Shown here piece by piece: positions 36,961 through 45,043 of a stretch of DNA of 64,000 nucleotides (within the stretch, counting starts at the first letter, position 1; the number at the start of each line of letters is the position of its first letter). The notes below the pieces were generated by a model. The model did not search any database and was not told the DNA's origin. It worked only from the letters and a program-made list of their open reading frames with translations. The translations under genes and the position numbers were made by a program. Source of the DNA: Actinacidiphila guanduensis (GTDB lineage Bacteria > Actinomycetota > Actinomycetes > Streptomycetales > Streptomycetaceae); assembly GCF_900103985.1 (NCBI RefSeq), contig NZ_FNIE01000007.1, positions 186,001-250,000 on the forward strand. Direction: 5' to 3'.

Positions 36961-37116
36961 CGGGGGTGGCCGAGTCGGGGTGCGGGGCGGGCCGAGGGGG
37001 TGGGGCAGGGGTGGCACCCGTTCGCCCCGCGGGGTGGACGGCTGGCAAGATGGGGTGTATCTGCCTCACGCGGCGGAGCCGCACATTGGCCCTTCTCGAA
37101 TGCCGGACGGTTTCTC

Positions 37117-38781
37117 TTGGCTGAGTACATCTACACGATGCGCAAGACGCGCAAGGCGCACGGCGACAAGGTCATCCTCGATGATGTGACGCTGAGCTTC
37201 CTGCCGGGCGCGAAAATCGGTGTGGTCGGGCCGAACGGTGCCGGTAAATCCACCGTGCTGAAGATCATGGCGGGGCTGGAGCAGCCGTCGAACGGCGACG
37301 CGTTCCTCTCGCCGGGCTACAGCGTGGGGATGCTGCTGCAGGAGCCGCCGCTGGACGAGTCCAAGACGGTGCTGGAGAACGTGCAGGACGGCGTCGCGGA
37401 GACCAAGGCGAAGCTCGACCGGTTCAACGAGATCGCCGAGCTGATGGCGACCGACTACTCCGACGCGCTGCTGGACGAGATGGGCCAGCTGCAGGAGCAG
37501 CTGGACCACGCGGACGCGTGGGACCTGGACGCCCAGCTGGAGCAGGCGATGGACGCGCTGGGCTGCCCCCCCGGGGACTGGCCGGTGACGAACCTGTCCG
37601 GTGGCGAGAAGCGCCGGGTGGCGCTGTGCAAGCTGCTGCTGGAGGCGCCCGACCTGCTGCTGCTGGACGAGCCGACCAACCACCTGGACGCGGAGTCCGT
37701 GCAGTGGCTGGAGCAGCACCTGGCGAAGTACCCGGGCACGGTGGTCGCGGTCACCCACGACCGGTACTTCCTGGACAACGTGGCGCAGTGGATCCTGGAG
37801 CTGGACCGCGGGCGGGCGCTGCCGTACGAGGGCAACTACTCGACGTACCTGGAGAACAAGGCGTCCCGGCTGAAGGTCGAGGGCCAGAAGGACGCCAAGC
37901 GGCAGAAGCGGCTGAAGGAAGAGCTGGAGTGGGTCCGCTCCAACGCCAAGGGGCGGCAGGCGAAGTCCAAGGCGCGTCTGGCCCGGTACGAGGAGATGGC
38001 CGCCGAGGCGGACAAGATGCGGAAGCTGGACTTCGAGGAGATCCAGATCCCGCCGGGCCCGCGGCTCGGGTCGGTCGTGGTGGAGGTCGACCACCTCAGC
38101 AAGGCGTTCGGCGAGAAGGTGCTGATCGACGACCTGTCGTTCACGCTGCCGCGCAACGGCATCGTGGGCGTGATCGGGCCGAACGGCGCGGGCAAGACGA
38201 CGCTGTTCAAGATGCTGCAGGGGCTGGAGCAGGCGGACTCGGGCACCATCAAGGTCGGCGAGACGGTGAAGGTCTCCTACGTCGACCAGGGCCGGGCCAA
38301 CATCGACCCGAAGAAGACGCTGTGGGAGGTCGTCTCGGACGGCCTGGACTACATCAACGTCGGGCAGGTGGAGATGCCGTCGCGGGCGTACGTGTCGGCG
38401 TTCGGTTTCAAGGGCCCGGACCAGCAGAAGCCGGCCGGGGTGCTCTCCGGCGGTGAGCGCAACCGGCTGAACCTGGCGCTGACCCTCAAGCAGGGCGGCA
38501 ACCTGCTGCTGCTGGACGAGCCGACCAACGACTTGGACGTCGAGACGCTCTCCTCGCTGGAGAACGCGCTGCTGGAGTTCCCGGGTGCGGCCGTGGTCGT
38601 CTCGCACGACCGGTGGTTCCTGGACCGGGTGGCAACGCACATCCTGGCGTACGAGGGCGACTCGAAGTGGTTCTGGTTCGAGGGCAACTTCGAGTCGTAC
38701 GAGAAGAACAAGGTGGAGCGGCTCGGCCCGGACGCCGCGCGGCCGCACCGCACCACCTACAAGAAGCTGACCCGCGGCTGA
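37117..38781 (+). CDS. ettA: ABC-F translation factor EttA
   Basis: This 554-residue protein has two soluble ABC domains with no membrane segments: GPNGAGKST twice, LSGGEKRRVALC and LSGGERNRLNLA, DEPTNHLD and DEPTNDLD. The linker carries the basic arm LKEELEWVRSNAKGRQAKSK typical of EttA, which gates the first elongation steps on the ribosome depending on ATP level. The start is TTG 37117, giving (M)AEYIYTMRKTRKAHGDK as in homologues; there is no ribosome site. The frame is open upstream to 36826 but that part is repeat-derived. Confidence 0.93.
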   Translation: MAEYIYTMRKTRKAHGDKVILDDVTLSFLPGAKIGVVGPNGAGKSTVLKIMAGLEQPSNGDAFLSPGYSVGMLLQEPPLDESKTVLENVQDGVAETKAKLDRFNEIAELMATDYSDALLDEMGQLQEQLDHADAWDLDAQLEQAMDALGCPPGDWPVTNLSGGEKRRVALCKLLLEAPDLLLLDEPTNHLDAESVQWLEQHLAKYPGTVVAVTHDRYFLDNVAQWILELDRGRALPYEGNYSTYLENKASRLKVEGQKDAKRQKRLKEELEWVRSNAKGRQAKSKARLARYEEMAAEADKMRKLDFEEIQIPPGPRLGSVVVEVDHLSKAFGEKVLIDDLSFTLPRNGIVGVIGPNGAGKTTLFKMLQGLEQADSGTIKVGETVKVSYVDQGRANIDPKKTLWEVVSDGLDYINVGQVEMPSRAYVSAFGFKGPDQQKPAGVLSGGERNRLNLALTLKQGGNLLLLDEPTNDLDVETLSSLENALLEFPGAAVVVSHDRWFLDRVATHILAYEGDSKWFWFEGNFESYEKNKVERLGPDAARPHRTTYKKLTRG

Positions 38782-39203
38782 TGGCGCGGCACGTCTTCCA
38801 CTGCCCGCTGCGGTGGGCGGACATGGACGCATACGGGCACATCAACAATGTGGTCTTCCTGCGGTACCTGGAAGAGGCCCGGATCGACCTGATGTTCCGG
38901 CTGGCCTCGGACGCGGGGAGCGCCACGTTCGCCGGCGGGTCGGTGGTGGCCAAGCACGAGATCGACTACCTCCGGCCGCTGGTGCACCGCTACGAGCCGG
39001 TCGTCATCGAGACGTGGGTGACCGACATCACCGCGGCGTCGATGACACTGCGGTACGAGCTGAAGGACGAGACGCAGCTGTACGTGCGGGCGTCCTCGGT
39101 GCTGGTCCCGTACAACCTGGAGCAGCAGCGGCCGCGGCGGATCACGCCGGAGGAGAAGGCGTTCCTGGAGCAGTACCGGGACGACGGGGCGGTGGCCGTG
39201 TGA
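38781..39203 (+). CDS. Hotdog-fold acyl-CoA thioesterase (4HBT family)
   Basis: This 140-residue single hotdog protein has the 4-hydroxybenzoyl-CoA thioesterase signature RWADMDAYGHINNVVFLRYLEE with the catalytic Asp in the first part, then VVAKHEIDYLRPL. Its ATG overlaps the last base of the ettA stop (TGATG), so it is translationally coupled to ettA. The acyl substrate is unknown, and no functional link to EttA is obvious beyond shared expression. Confidence 0.9.
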   Translation: MARHVFHCPLRWADMDAYGHINNVVFLRYLEEARIDLMFRLASDAGSATFAGGSVVAKHEIDYLRPLVHRYEPVVIETWVTDITAASMTLRYELKDETQLYVRASSVLVPYNLEQQRPRRITPEEKAFLEQYRDDGAVAV

Positions 39204-39916
39204 GCACGCGGCTGGGCTTCGAGCCGGGGCCCGACGGGTCGGCGGCCGTGGAGGCGGACCTCGCCGCCTTCCTCGGGCGGCTGGTGCGCTGGGACAAGGC
39301 CGCGGTCGTGCGGCTGCGGTCCGCCGAGGGGGAGGCGGCGCTCGGTGTGTTCGGGCAGCCCCCCTTCGGCGGGGTGCTGGCGGTGAAGAGCCTGCCGCTC
39401 GGCGCCGGCGGGGTGGCGGCGTCCGTGGACGCCACCGTGGCGGCCGGGCAGTTGCTGGAGGCGGTGCCGGAGGCGGTCGGCGGCGGGGAGTTCACCGTGC
39501 CGCCGTCCGTCACCGGGCCCGCCTGGGCCGGAGTGCTGCCGCCGCGCGGCGGATGGCGCCGGGTGGCCGAGTTGGAGGCCGCCGAGGTGCGCGAGGTGGC
39601 GGCGCGGGCGGTCGCGGAGTTCCGGGCGCGCACGGAGGCGCTGGTCCCCGAGCGGCGCGGCCGGGCCGAGTTGGACGCCCTCGCCGAGGAACTGTGGCAG
39701 CGGCCGCTGCCGGGCGGTGGCGCCGGGGTGACGCTGCGGGTGGTGCACGCGGCGCACGCGTTGGGCTTCCTGCCCGCGCGCCGCTCGGGCGAGGTCGCGG
39801 ACGAGGCGGTCGCGGTGCTGACCTCGGGCCCGTGGGTACGGCTGCGGACGGGCTACGGTTCGGTGGCCATGCGCGGCACGTCGCCCGGCACGGGCCTGCT
39901 GGTCTCGCCGACGTAG
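39200..39916 (+). CDS. Conserved hypothetical protein, third gene of the ettA operon
   Basis: This 238-residue protein is translationally coupled to the thioesterase gene (GTG 39200 in GTGTGA overlap). It is acidic and Ala/Val-rich without signal peptide or membrane helices. Segments such as LVRWDKAAVVRLRSAEGEA, GVFGQPPFGGVLAVKSLPL and ALGFLPARRSGEVA look like a soluble alpha/beta protein. I do not recognise the family. The same gene order (ettA, hotdog thioesterase, this protein) suggests co-expression. Confidence 0.72.
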   Translation: MSTRLGFEPGPDGSAAVEADLAAFLGRLVRWDKAAVVRLRSAEGEAALGVFGQPPFGGVLAVKSLPLGAGGVAASVDATVAAGQLLEAVPEAVGGGEFTVPPSVTGPAWAGVLPPRGGWRRVAELEAAEVREVAARAVAEFRARTEALVPERRGRAELDALAEELWQRPLPGGGAGVTLRVVHAAHALGFLPARRSGEVADEAVAVLTSGPWVRLRTGYGSVAMRGTSPGTGLLVSPT

Positions 39917-40144
39917 ACGTAGCGGGCTCGGCCGACGCCTCTGCCGCGAAGGCCGATGGCGCCTGCCCGGCGTGCGAGCCCGAGCCGTTGCCGCGTACGA
40001 GCCTCGCCGGCATGGGCAGCCCGGTGCCCGGAGCTTGAGCGGCGTCGGGCACTGGTCGGCGCTGGGTGGAGCGGTGGACCGGACGTGTGGAGGCCGGGCG
40101 GGACCGGACGGGTCGGCGCTGCCAGGTCGGTGACGCGGCAGCCT

Positions 40145-41599
40145 TCAGGCGGGTGGTTGCGGGGAACCGGGGCCGGGTTCCGCGCTGTTGCCAGGGCCGG
40201 CGGCACTGCCGGTCATCCCTGGTGCCGAATCGGTAGGCGAGTCCGCGGTGGGGCCGTCCGAAGGAGCCGCACCCGTAGCCGTGGGCGCCGCTCCCGCCGG
40301 GCCCGCGGCCGAAGCCGGGCTCGCCGTTCCCGGGGTGCTGTGCGGGCGGTCGGGCCAGACGCCGATGTGGTCGGGTTCCAGTTCCAGCAGGACCCGGGAG
40401 CGTATTTCCAGGGCCTCGGTGTAGTCGCGGGGCAACTGGAGGCGGCCGGCGCGGTCCACGGTGGCGTACTCGCGGGCCACCACCGACTCCTGGCCGTGCT
40501 CGTCGACCTCCGTGCGGCGGACCACCTCGGAGGCCGTGCGGCCGTCGCGGATGGCGACGGTGCGGCGGACGGCGTTCGCCACGGCGTGGTCGTGGGTGAC
40601 CACAACGACAGTGGTGCCCAACTCCTCATTGGCGGTGCGGAAGGAGGCGAAGACCTGCTCGCCGGTGGCGGAGTCGAGTTCCCCGGTGGGCTCGTCGGCG
40701 AGGATCACGCGGGGGTTGTTGGCCAGGGCGACCGCGATGGCGGCGCGCTGCTGCTCGCCGCCGGACATCTGCCCGGGGCGGCGGTCGCGGCAGTAGCCGA
40801 CACCGAGCATGTCCAGCAGTTCATCGGCCCGGGCCGCTCGTTGGCGCCGGGCGCGAAAGCCGCCGCGGCCGGCGAGCTGCATGGGCAGGACGACATTCTG
40901 GGCGGCGGTCAGGTACGGCAGGAGGTTGCGGGCCGTCTGCTGCCAGACGAAGCCGACGACCTCGCGGCGGTAGCGGAGCCGGGCGCCGGCGTCCATGGCG
41001 AGCAGGTCGTAGCCGCCGACGGAGGCCGCGCCCGCGGTGGGCACGTCGAGCCCGGCGAGGATGTTCAGCAGCGTCGACTTGCCGCTGCCCGACGCGCCCA
41101 CCAGCGCCATCAGCTCGCCCTGCCCGACCAGCAGGTCGAGGCCTTGCAGCGCCTGCACCTCGACGCCGTCCGCGGTGAAGATGCGCACGAGGCGGTCGCA
41201 GCTGATCAGGGCGTCCTCACCGTACGCGGGACCGTCCCGCCGTGCGGCGGCCTGCCGCTCCAACTCGGCGAGGCTCGGCGGCGCCACCTCCCGCACCCGG
41301 GCGACACCGGCGGCTGGAGCCTCGCCGGGTGCGCCGGGCGTGCTGGGTGCGCTCAGTGCGCCGGGAGCGCCGGGAGCACCCGGAGCACCGGAAGTGGCCG
41401 CAGGGCCCGCAGCTCGCGCGGCGTTCGAAGCCCGCACAGCGTCCGCGGCGGTCGCAGCTCCGGCAGCGCTCGAAGTTCCCGCATCGCTCGCGGCACCGCC
41501 CGTAGCCCCCGTGGCGCTCGAACTTCCCGCACCGCTCGAAGGTTCCGTATCGCCCGGGGCCTGCGATGCGGGCCCGTTCTCCATCGGCTTCCGGCTCAT
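40145..41599 (-). CDS. ABC transporter ATPase (MacB/LolD type) with AbrB-like C-terminal segment
   Basis: This 484-residue protein has an Ala/Ser/Pro-rich N-terminal tail (about residues 1-110), a MacB-type ATPase (about 125-350: GASGSGKST, MSGGEQQR, ILADEPTGELD), then a segment near residues 370-405 (VDRAGRLQLPRDYTEALEIR, LLELEPDHIGVWP) that resembles the AbrB/SpoVT swapped-hairpin fold, then a disordered Pro/Ala/Gly tail. ATG 41599 overlaps the upstream permease stop (ATGA). It powers the two FtsX-type permeases of the same operon, probably in lipoprotein or envelope-stress work rather than import. Confidence 0.88.
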   Translation of the reverse strand: MSRKPMENGPASQAPGDTEPSSGAGSSSATGATGGAASDAGTSSAAGAATAADAVRASNAARAAGPAATSGAPGAPGAPGALSAPSTPGAPGEAPAAGVARVREVAPPSLAELERQAAARRDGPAYGEDALISCDRLVRIFTADGVEVQALQGLDLLVGQGELMALVGASGSGKSTLLNILAGLDVPTAGAASVGGYDLLAMDAGARLRYRREVVGFVWQQTARNLLPYLTAAQNVVLPMQLAGRGGFRARRQRAARADELLDMLGVGYCRDRRPGQMSGGEQQRAAIAVALANNPRVILADEPTGELDSATGEQVFASFRTANEELGTTVVVVTHDHAVANAVRRTVAIRDGRTASEVVRRTEVDEHGQESVVAREYATVDRAGRLQLPRDYTEALEIRSRVLLELEPDHIGVWPDRPHSTPGTASPASAAGPAGAAPTATGAAPSDGPTADSPTDSAPGMTGSAAGPGNSAEPGPGSPQPPA

Positions 41600-44500
41600 G
41601 CCTGGTCCCCCGCTCTCAGTTCGGTGCTTTCTTGGCGTCGTGCGGTCAGCCATGCCTGGGTCAGCAGCACCGCGCAGGCCAGGACCAGCAGGGCCGCCGA
41701 GGGCAGGACCAGGGACCACGGGTCCGCGCGGAGCCCGAGGCCGAAGTCGACGGGAGCCAGGTCGCGCGGCCCGGTGCCGAAGGCGAGCGCGCGCAGGTCG
41801 ATGCCCGGGCCGAGCAGGGGGATCACCGCGAGCCCGACGAGGGCACCGCCGACCGCCGCCAGCAGGGCCTGCGGCAGCATCTCCAGCAGCACCAGGCGCC
41901 GGGACTGCCGCCGGGTCATGCCCATGGTGCGCAGCCGGGCCAGCAGCGTCTTCCGGCCGGGCGCGGCCTGGAGCAGCGACAGCAGCATCGCCAGCGCGCT
42001 GTAGAGGGCGCCGGCCACGACCGCGGCGAGGTAGATCCGCCGGGCGCCGTGCTGGAGCGGGGTGTCCGCGAGGGCGGCACGCTGCTGGGTGAGCAGCAGG
42101 ACGGTGGCCGAGGTGGTCGAGTCGCGGACCGCCGCGCGCAGGGCGGCGCCGTCGATACGGCGGCCGGGGGCGTTCATGGCGAGCACCGTGGTCGGCGCGG
42201 TGGTCTGCGGATAGGCGGCGGCGCTCGGGTGGAGGGCGGCCAGCCGCGCCGCCGAGAGGATCACGAACTGGTCGCCGGGTACGGCCGGGGTGGTGGAGAC
42301 GACGGCCGCGGTACGGATGGTCACGGGCCCGAAGCCGGTGGAGACGGAGGTCGTACGGTTGCCCAGCTGGGCGGCCAACTGCGGCGAGAGCACGGCGGGC
42401 AGCACCGTACTCGCGTCGGAACCCGCCCCTGAGCTGTCGCCGGAGCCGGAGCCGGAACTCGCCGCTGAACTCTCGCCGGAGCCGGAGCCGGAGCCGGAGC
42501 CTCCGCCTGAAGCCGAGCTTGTGCCCGAAGCCGAGCCGGTGCTTGGAGCCGGGCTGCTGGACCCCGCACCCGCACCGTTGCCGTCGCCCGCACCCGCGCC
42601 GGGGACGTTGCCGGAACTCGCACTCGAAGCCGCGCTGTTGCCGGAACCCGAACTCGGACCCGAACCCGGAGCCGCGCCGCCGCTCGAACCCGCACCCGAA
42701 CTCGGACCCGAACCCGGAGCCGCGCCGCCGCTCGAACCCGCGCTCGCCTCCGAGCCCGAACCCGACCCCGCCCCCTTATCGGCGGGCTCCCCCGTCAGCG
42801 CCCCCGCAGGGAACCCCGGCAGCCCGATCGCCGCCGTGAGCTTCACGTACGACGCGGGGTCGACGATCACCACGGAGTACGGCACCGCGAAGAACGTCCC
42901 CGCGCTGCTCGGCTCGACCCGCACCGTGGCGGTCACGCCCACCCCGGGCACCTTGCGTATCTGGCCCGGCAGTTGGGGAGCGAGCGTCTGCGTCGCGTCG
43001 ACCCGCGCGTCCGCGCCGACGGTGGCGACCGCCGCCCGGTCCCGCCCGTGATCGACGCCTGCCAGCACCGAGCCGCCGAAGGACGCCACGGTGAGCGCCA
43101 CCAGCATGGCCAGCAGCGGCAGTTGGCCGGTGGCGGGGGAGCGCCCGGCGCGGGCCAGGCCCAGGTGGGTGACGGCGCCGGACAGCCGTGCGGTGGGACG
43201 GGCCAGCAGCCGCAGCGGCAGCGGGTACAGCCGCAGCAGGACGATCGCCGCGGCCACGGCGACCAGAACGGGCGCGGCGGCCACGAAGGGGTCGTCGCCC
43301 CAACCGCCGGTCGTGCCGTCGGCCCCCGCACCGCCCCCACCGCGCTGCCGCAGTGCCGCGACTGCGCCCGCCACCAGGACGAGGACGGTGAGTTCGGCGA
43401 CGAGTCGGCGGCGCGAGGGCCGGGCGGTGGCGACGTCCTCGCGGGCGGCCGGGCGCGGCTTGCGGACGGCGCCCGCGGCCCGCAGCGGCAGCGCGAGCAC
43501 ACCGGCGGCGGTGGCCAAGGCGCCCAGCAGCAGGGGCAGTTCCCACCGCTCGGTCGGCAGCAGGAGGAGCGCCAGCAGGGTGCCGAGGGCGCCGCCGGGC
43601 ACCGCGGCCGCCGCCGTCTCCCCGGCGAGCCGCAGGGCGATGCCGCGCAGCGAACCGCCGCGCGAGCGCAGCAGGGCGACCTCCCCGCGCCTGCGCTCGG
43701 CCGCGAGCCCGCCCGCCATCAGCAGCACCGCCAGCGCGGCGGTGCCCACGCCCACGGCCGCGACCAGCACGAGCGGCGAGGACGCCGACCGCTGGGCGGC
43801 GAAGTCGGTGAGGACGGGGCCGATCCCGCTGTCCGCGTGCACGGCCGTACCGGAGTCGGACTGGAGCCGGGCGGCCAGGGGGCCGCTCTGCAGGGCGGTG
43901 ATCTCCTTCTGGAGCGCGGGCACGTCGTGCGCGGTGAGGCTGCCGTCGGCCAGCGGGTTGTGCCAGTACAGGTCGTTCCCCTGGCCGAGGCGGGGGATGA
44001 CGTCGGCGGCGGTGCGGTCGACCAGGAGGGTGAAGTGCCAGTAGAAGTACGGGTCGCCGCCGGGCGCGGTCGGCGGGGTGGTGCGGACGGGGGCGAGCAG
44101 GTCGTCGTCCTCGTGCCAGTAGAGGGAGCCGGGTTGGCGCGGGGCGAGGATGCCGGAGACGCGGAAGCTCCCGGCGACGGCGGTCTGCATGCCCAGGTGC
44201 ACGGTCTGGCCGACCTTGAGGTGGAGCACCCGCGCGGTCCGCACGGTGACCGCGGCCTCCACGGTGGCCGGGTTCCGGCCGGGCGGCACCGCGGCCGGCA
44301 GCCGCCCGGCGACGACCCTGACCTGCTGCTCCAGCCCGGCCTGTGCGACCACGGAGGCCGCGGGCGGGTGCGGTGAGAGGCGGGGGATGCCCTGGTCGAG
44401 GACGGTCGACTCCTTGGCGGACCGGACCCCGTAGACGGCCGTGCTCGCGTCGATGCGGGCGGGCGGGCCCACCAGGCGCAGCAGCGTCCGCTCGACGCGG

Positions 44501-45042
44501 TCCACGGCGGCGGGGCCGAGCGGGTCCGTACCGGCCGAGCCGGGCTGGGGGGTGTAGCCGGCGGCGAGGTTGATGCCGCGGGACTGCGGCTGGGCCGCGT
44601 GGACCATCTGCCGCAGCGCGGAGTCCTGGTAGCGGTCCACGGCGCGCGGCATCGCGGCGGCGAGGAACGCGGTGACGAGCACCAGCGCGAAGACGGCGAA
44701 CGCGGCACCCCGCGCGGTACGCAGCCGCACACGCACCCAGGAGAGCCGCACAGGCCGGATACGCGCACCGGCTGGGGTGGCCGAACTGTCGCTCGCACCA
44801 GGAGGGCTGGGCGCGGAGCCGCCACCAGGCACCGCCGAACCGTCGCTTGTGCCCGGAGGGTTGGGTGCCGAACCGTCACCGGGCACCCCCGGACCCCGCT
44901 CGCGGCCGTCGGTGCCGCTCGGCGGGACCCCGGCCGCGGTCCCCGTGCCGCTCGGCTCGCCCGGGCTCGAACTCCCCGGTCCCGGCGTGGAATCCCCGTG
45001 CCCGGCGGAGCCCGCCCGCTCCCGTCCCGTCGGATCGCTCAT
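41596..45042 (-). CDS. Large FtsX-family ABC permease with Gly/Ser-rich insert
   Basis: This 1148-residue membrane protein has an 80-100 residue Pro/Gly/Ser N-terminal tail, a first membrane helix (AAFAVFALVLVTAFLAAAMP), a large external domain, several central helices, a second external domain and a C-terminal helix group (SLVLPSAALLVLACAVLL), the MacB/FtsX layout in tandem. The second external domain is broken by about 130 residues almost only of Gly, Ser and Ala (coding positions about 42400-42780). ATG 45042 has GGGGGAGGA five bases upstream and is one base from the previous stop. It pairs with the adjacent permease and ATPase. Confidence 0.88.
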   Translation of the reverse strand: MSDPTGRERAGSAGHGDSTPGPGSSSPGEPSGTGTAAGVPPSGTDGRERGPGVPGDGSAPNPPGTSDGSAVPGGGSAPSPPGASDSSATPAGARIRPVRLSWVRVRLRTARGAAFAVFALVLVTAFLAAAMPRAVDRYQDSALRQMVHAAQPQSRGINLAAGYTPQPGSAGTDPLGPAAVDRVERTLLRLVGPPARIDASTAVYGVRSAKESTVLDQGIPRLSPHPPAASVVAQAGLEQQVRVVAGRLPAAVPPGRNPATVEAAVTVRTARVLHLKVGQTVHLGMQTAVAGSFRVSGILAPRQPGSLYWHEDDDLLAPVRTTPPTAPGGDPYFYWHFTLLVDRTAADVIPRLGQGNDLYWHNPLADGSLTAHDVPALQKEITALQSGPLAARLQSDSGTAVHADSGIGPVLTDFAAQRSASSPLVLVAAVGVGTAALAVLLMAGGLAAERRRGEVALLRSRGGSLRGIALRLAGETAAAAVPGGALGTLLALLLLPTERWELPLLLGALATAAGVLALPLRAAGAVRKPRPAAREDVATARPSRRRLVAELTVLVLVAGAVAALRQRGGGGAGADGTTGGWGDDPFVAAAPVLVAVAAAIVLLRLYPLPLRLLARPTARLSGAVTHLGLARAGRSPATGQLPLLAMLVALTVASFGGSVLAGVDHGRDRAAVATVGADARVDATQTLAPQLPGQIRKVPGVGVTATVRVEPSSAGTFFAVPYSVVIVDPASYVKLTAAIGLPGFPAGALTGEPADKGAGSGSGSEASAGSSGGAAPGSGPSSGAGSSGGAAPGSGPSSGSGNSAASSASSGNVPGAGAGDGNGAGAGSSSPAPSTGSASGTSSASGGGSGSGSGSGESSAASSGSGSGDSSGAGSDASTVLPAVLSPQLAAQLGNRTTSVSTGFGPVTIRTAAVVSTTPAVPGDQFVILSAARLAALHPSAAAYPQTTAPTTVLAMNAPGRRIDGAALRAAVRDSTTSATVLLLTQQRAALADTPLQHGARRIYLAAVVAGALYSALAMLLSLLQAAPGRKTLLARLRTMGMTRRQSRRLVLLEMLPQALLAAVGGALVGLAVIPLLGPGIDLRALAFGTGPRDLAPVDFGLGLRADPWSLVLPSAALLVLACAVLLTQAWLTARRQESTELRAGDQA

Positions 45043-45043
45043 C

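Noticed and set aside
36826..37116. N-terminal extension of EttA by about 97 codons
   Set aside because: The extension is translated repeat DNA of low complexity; homologues begin at AEYIYTMRK.
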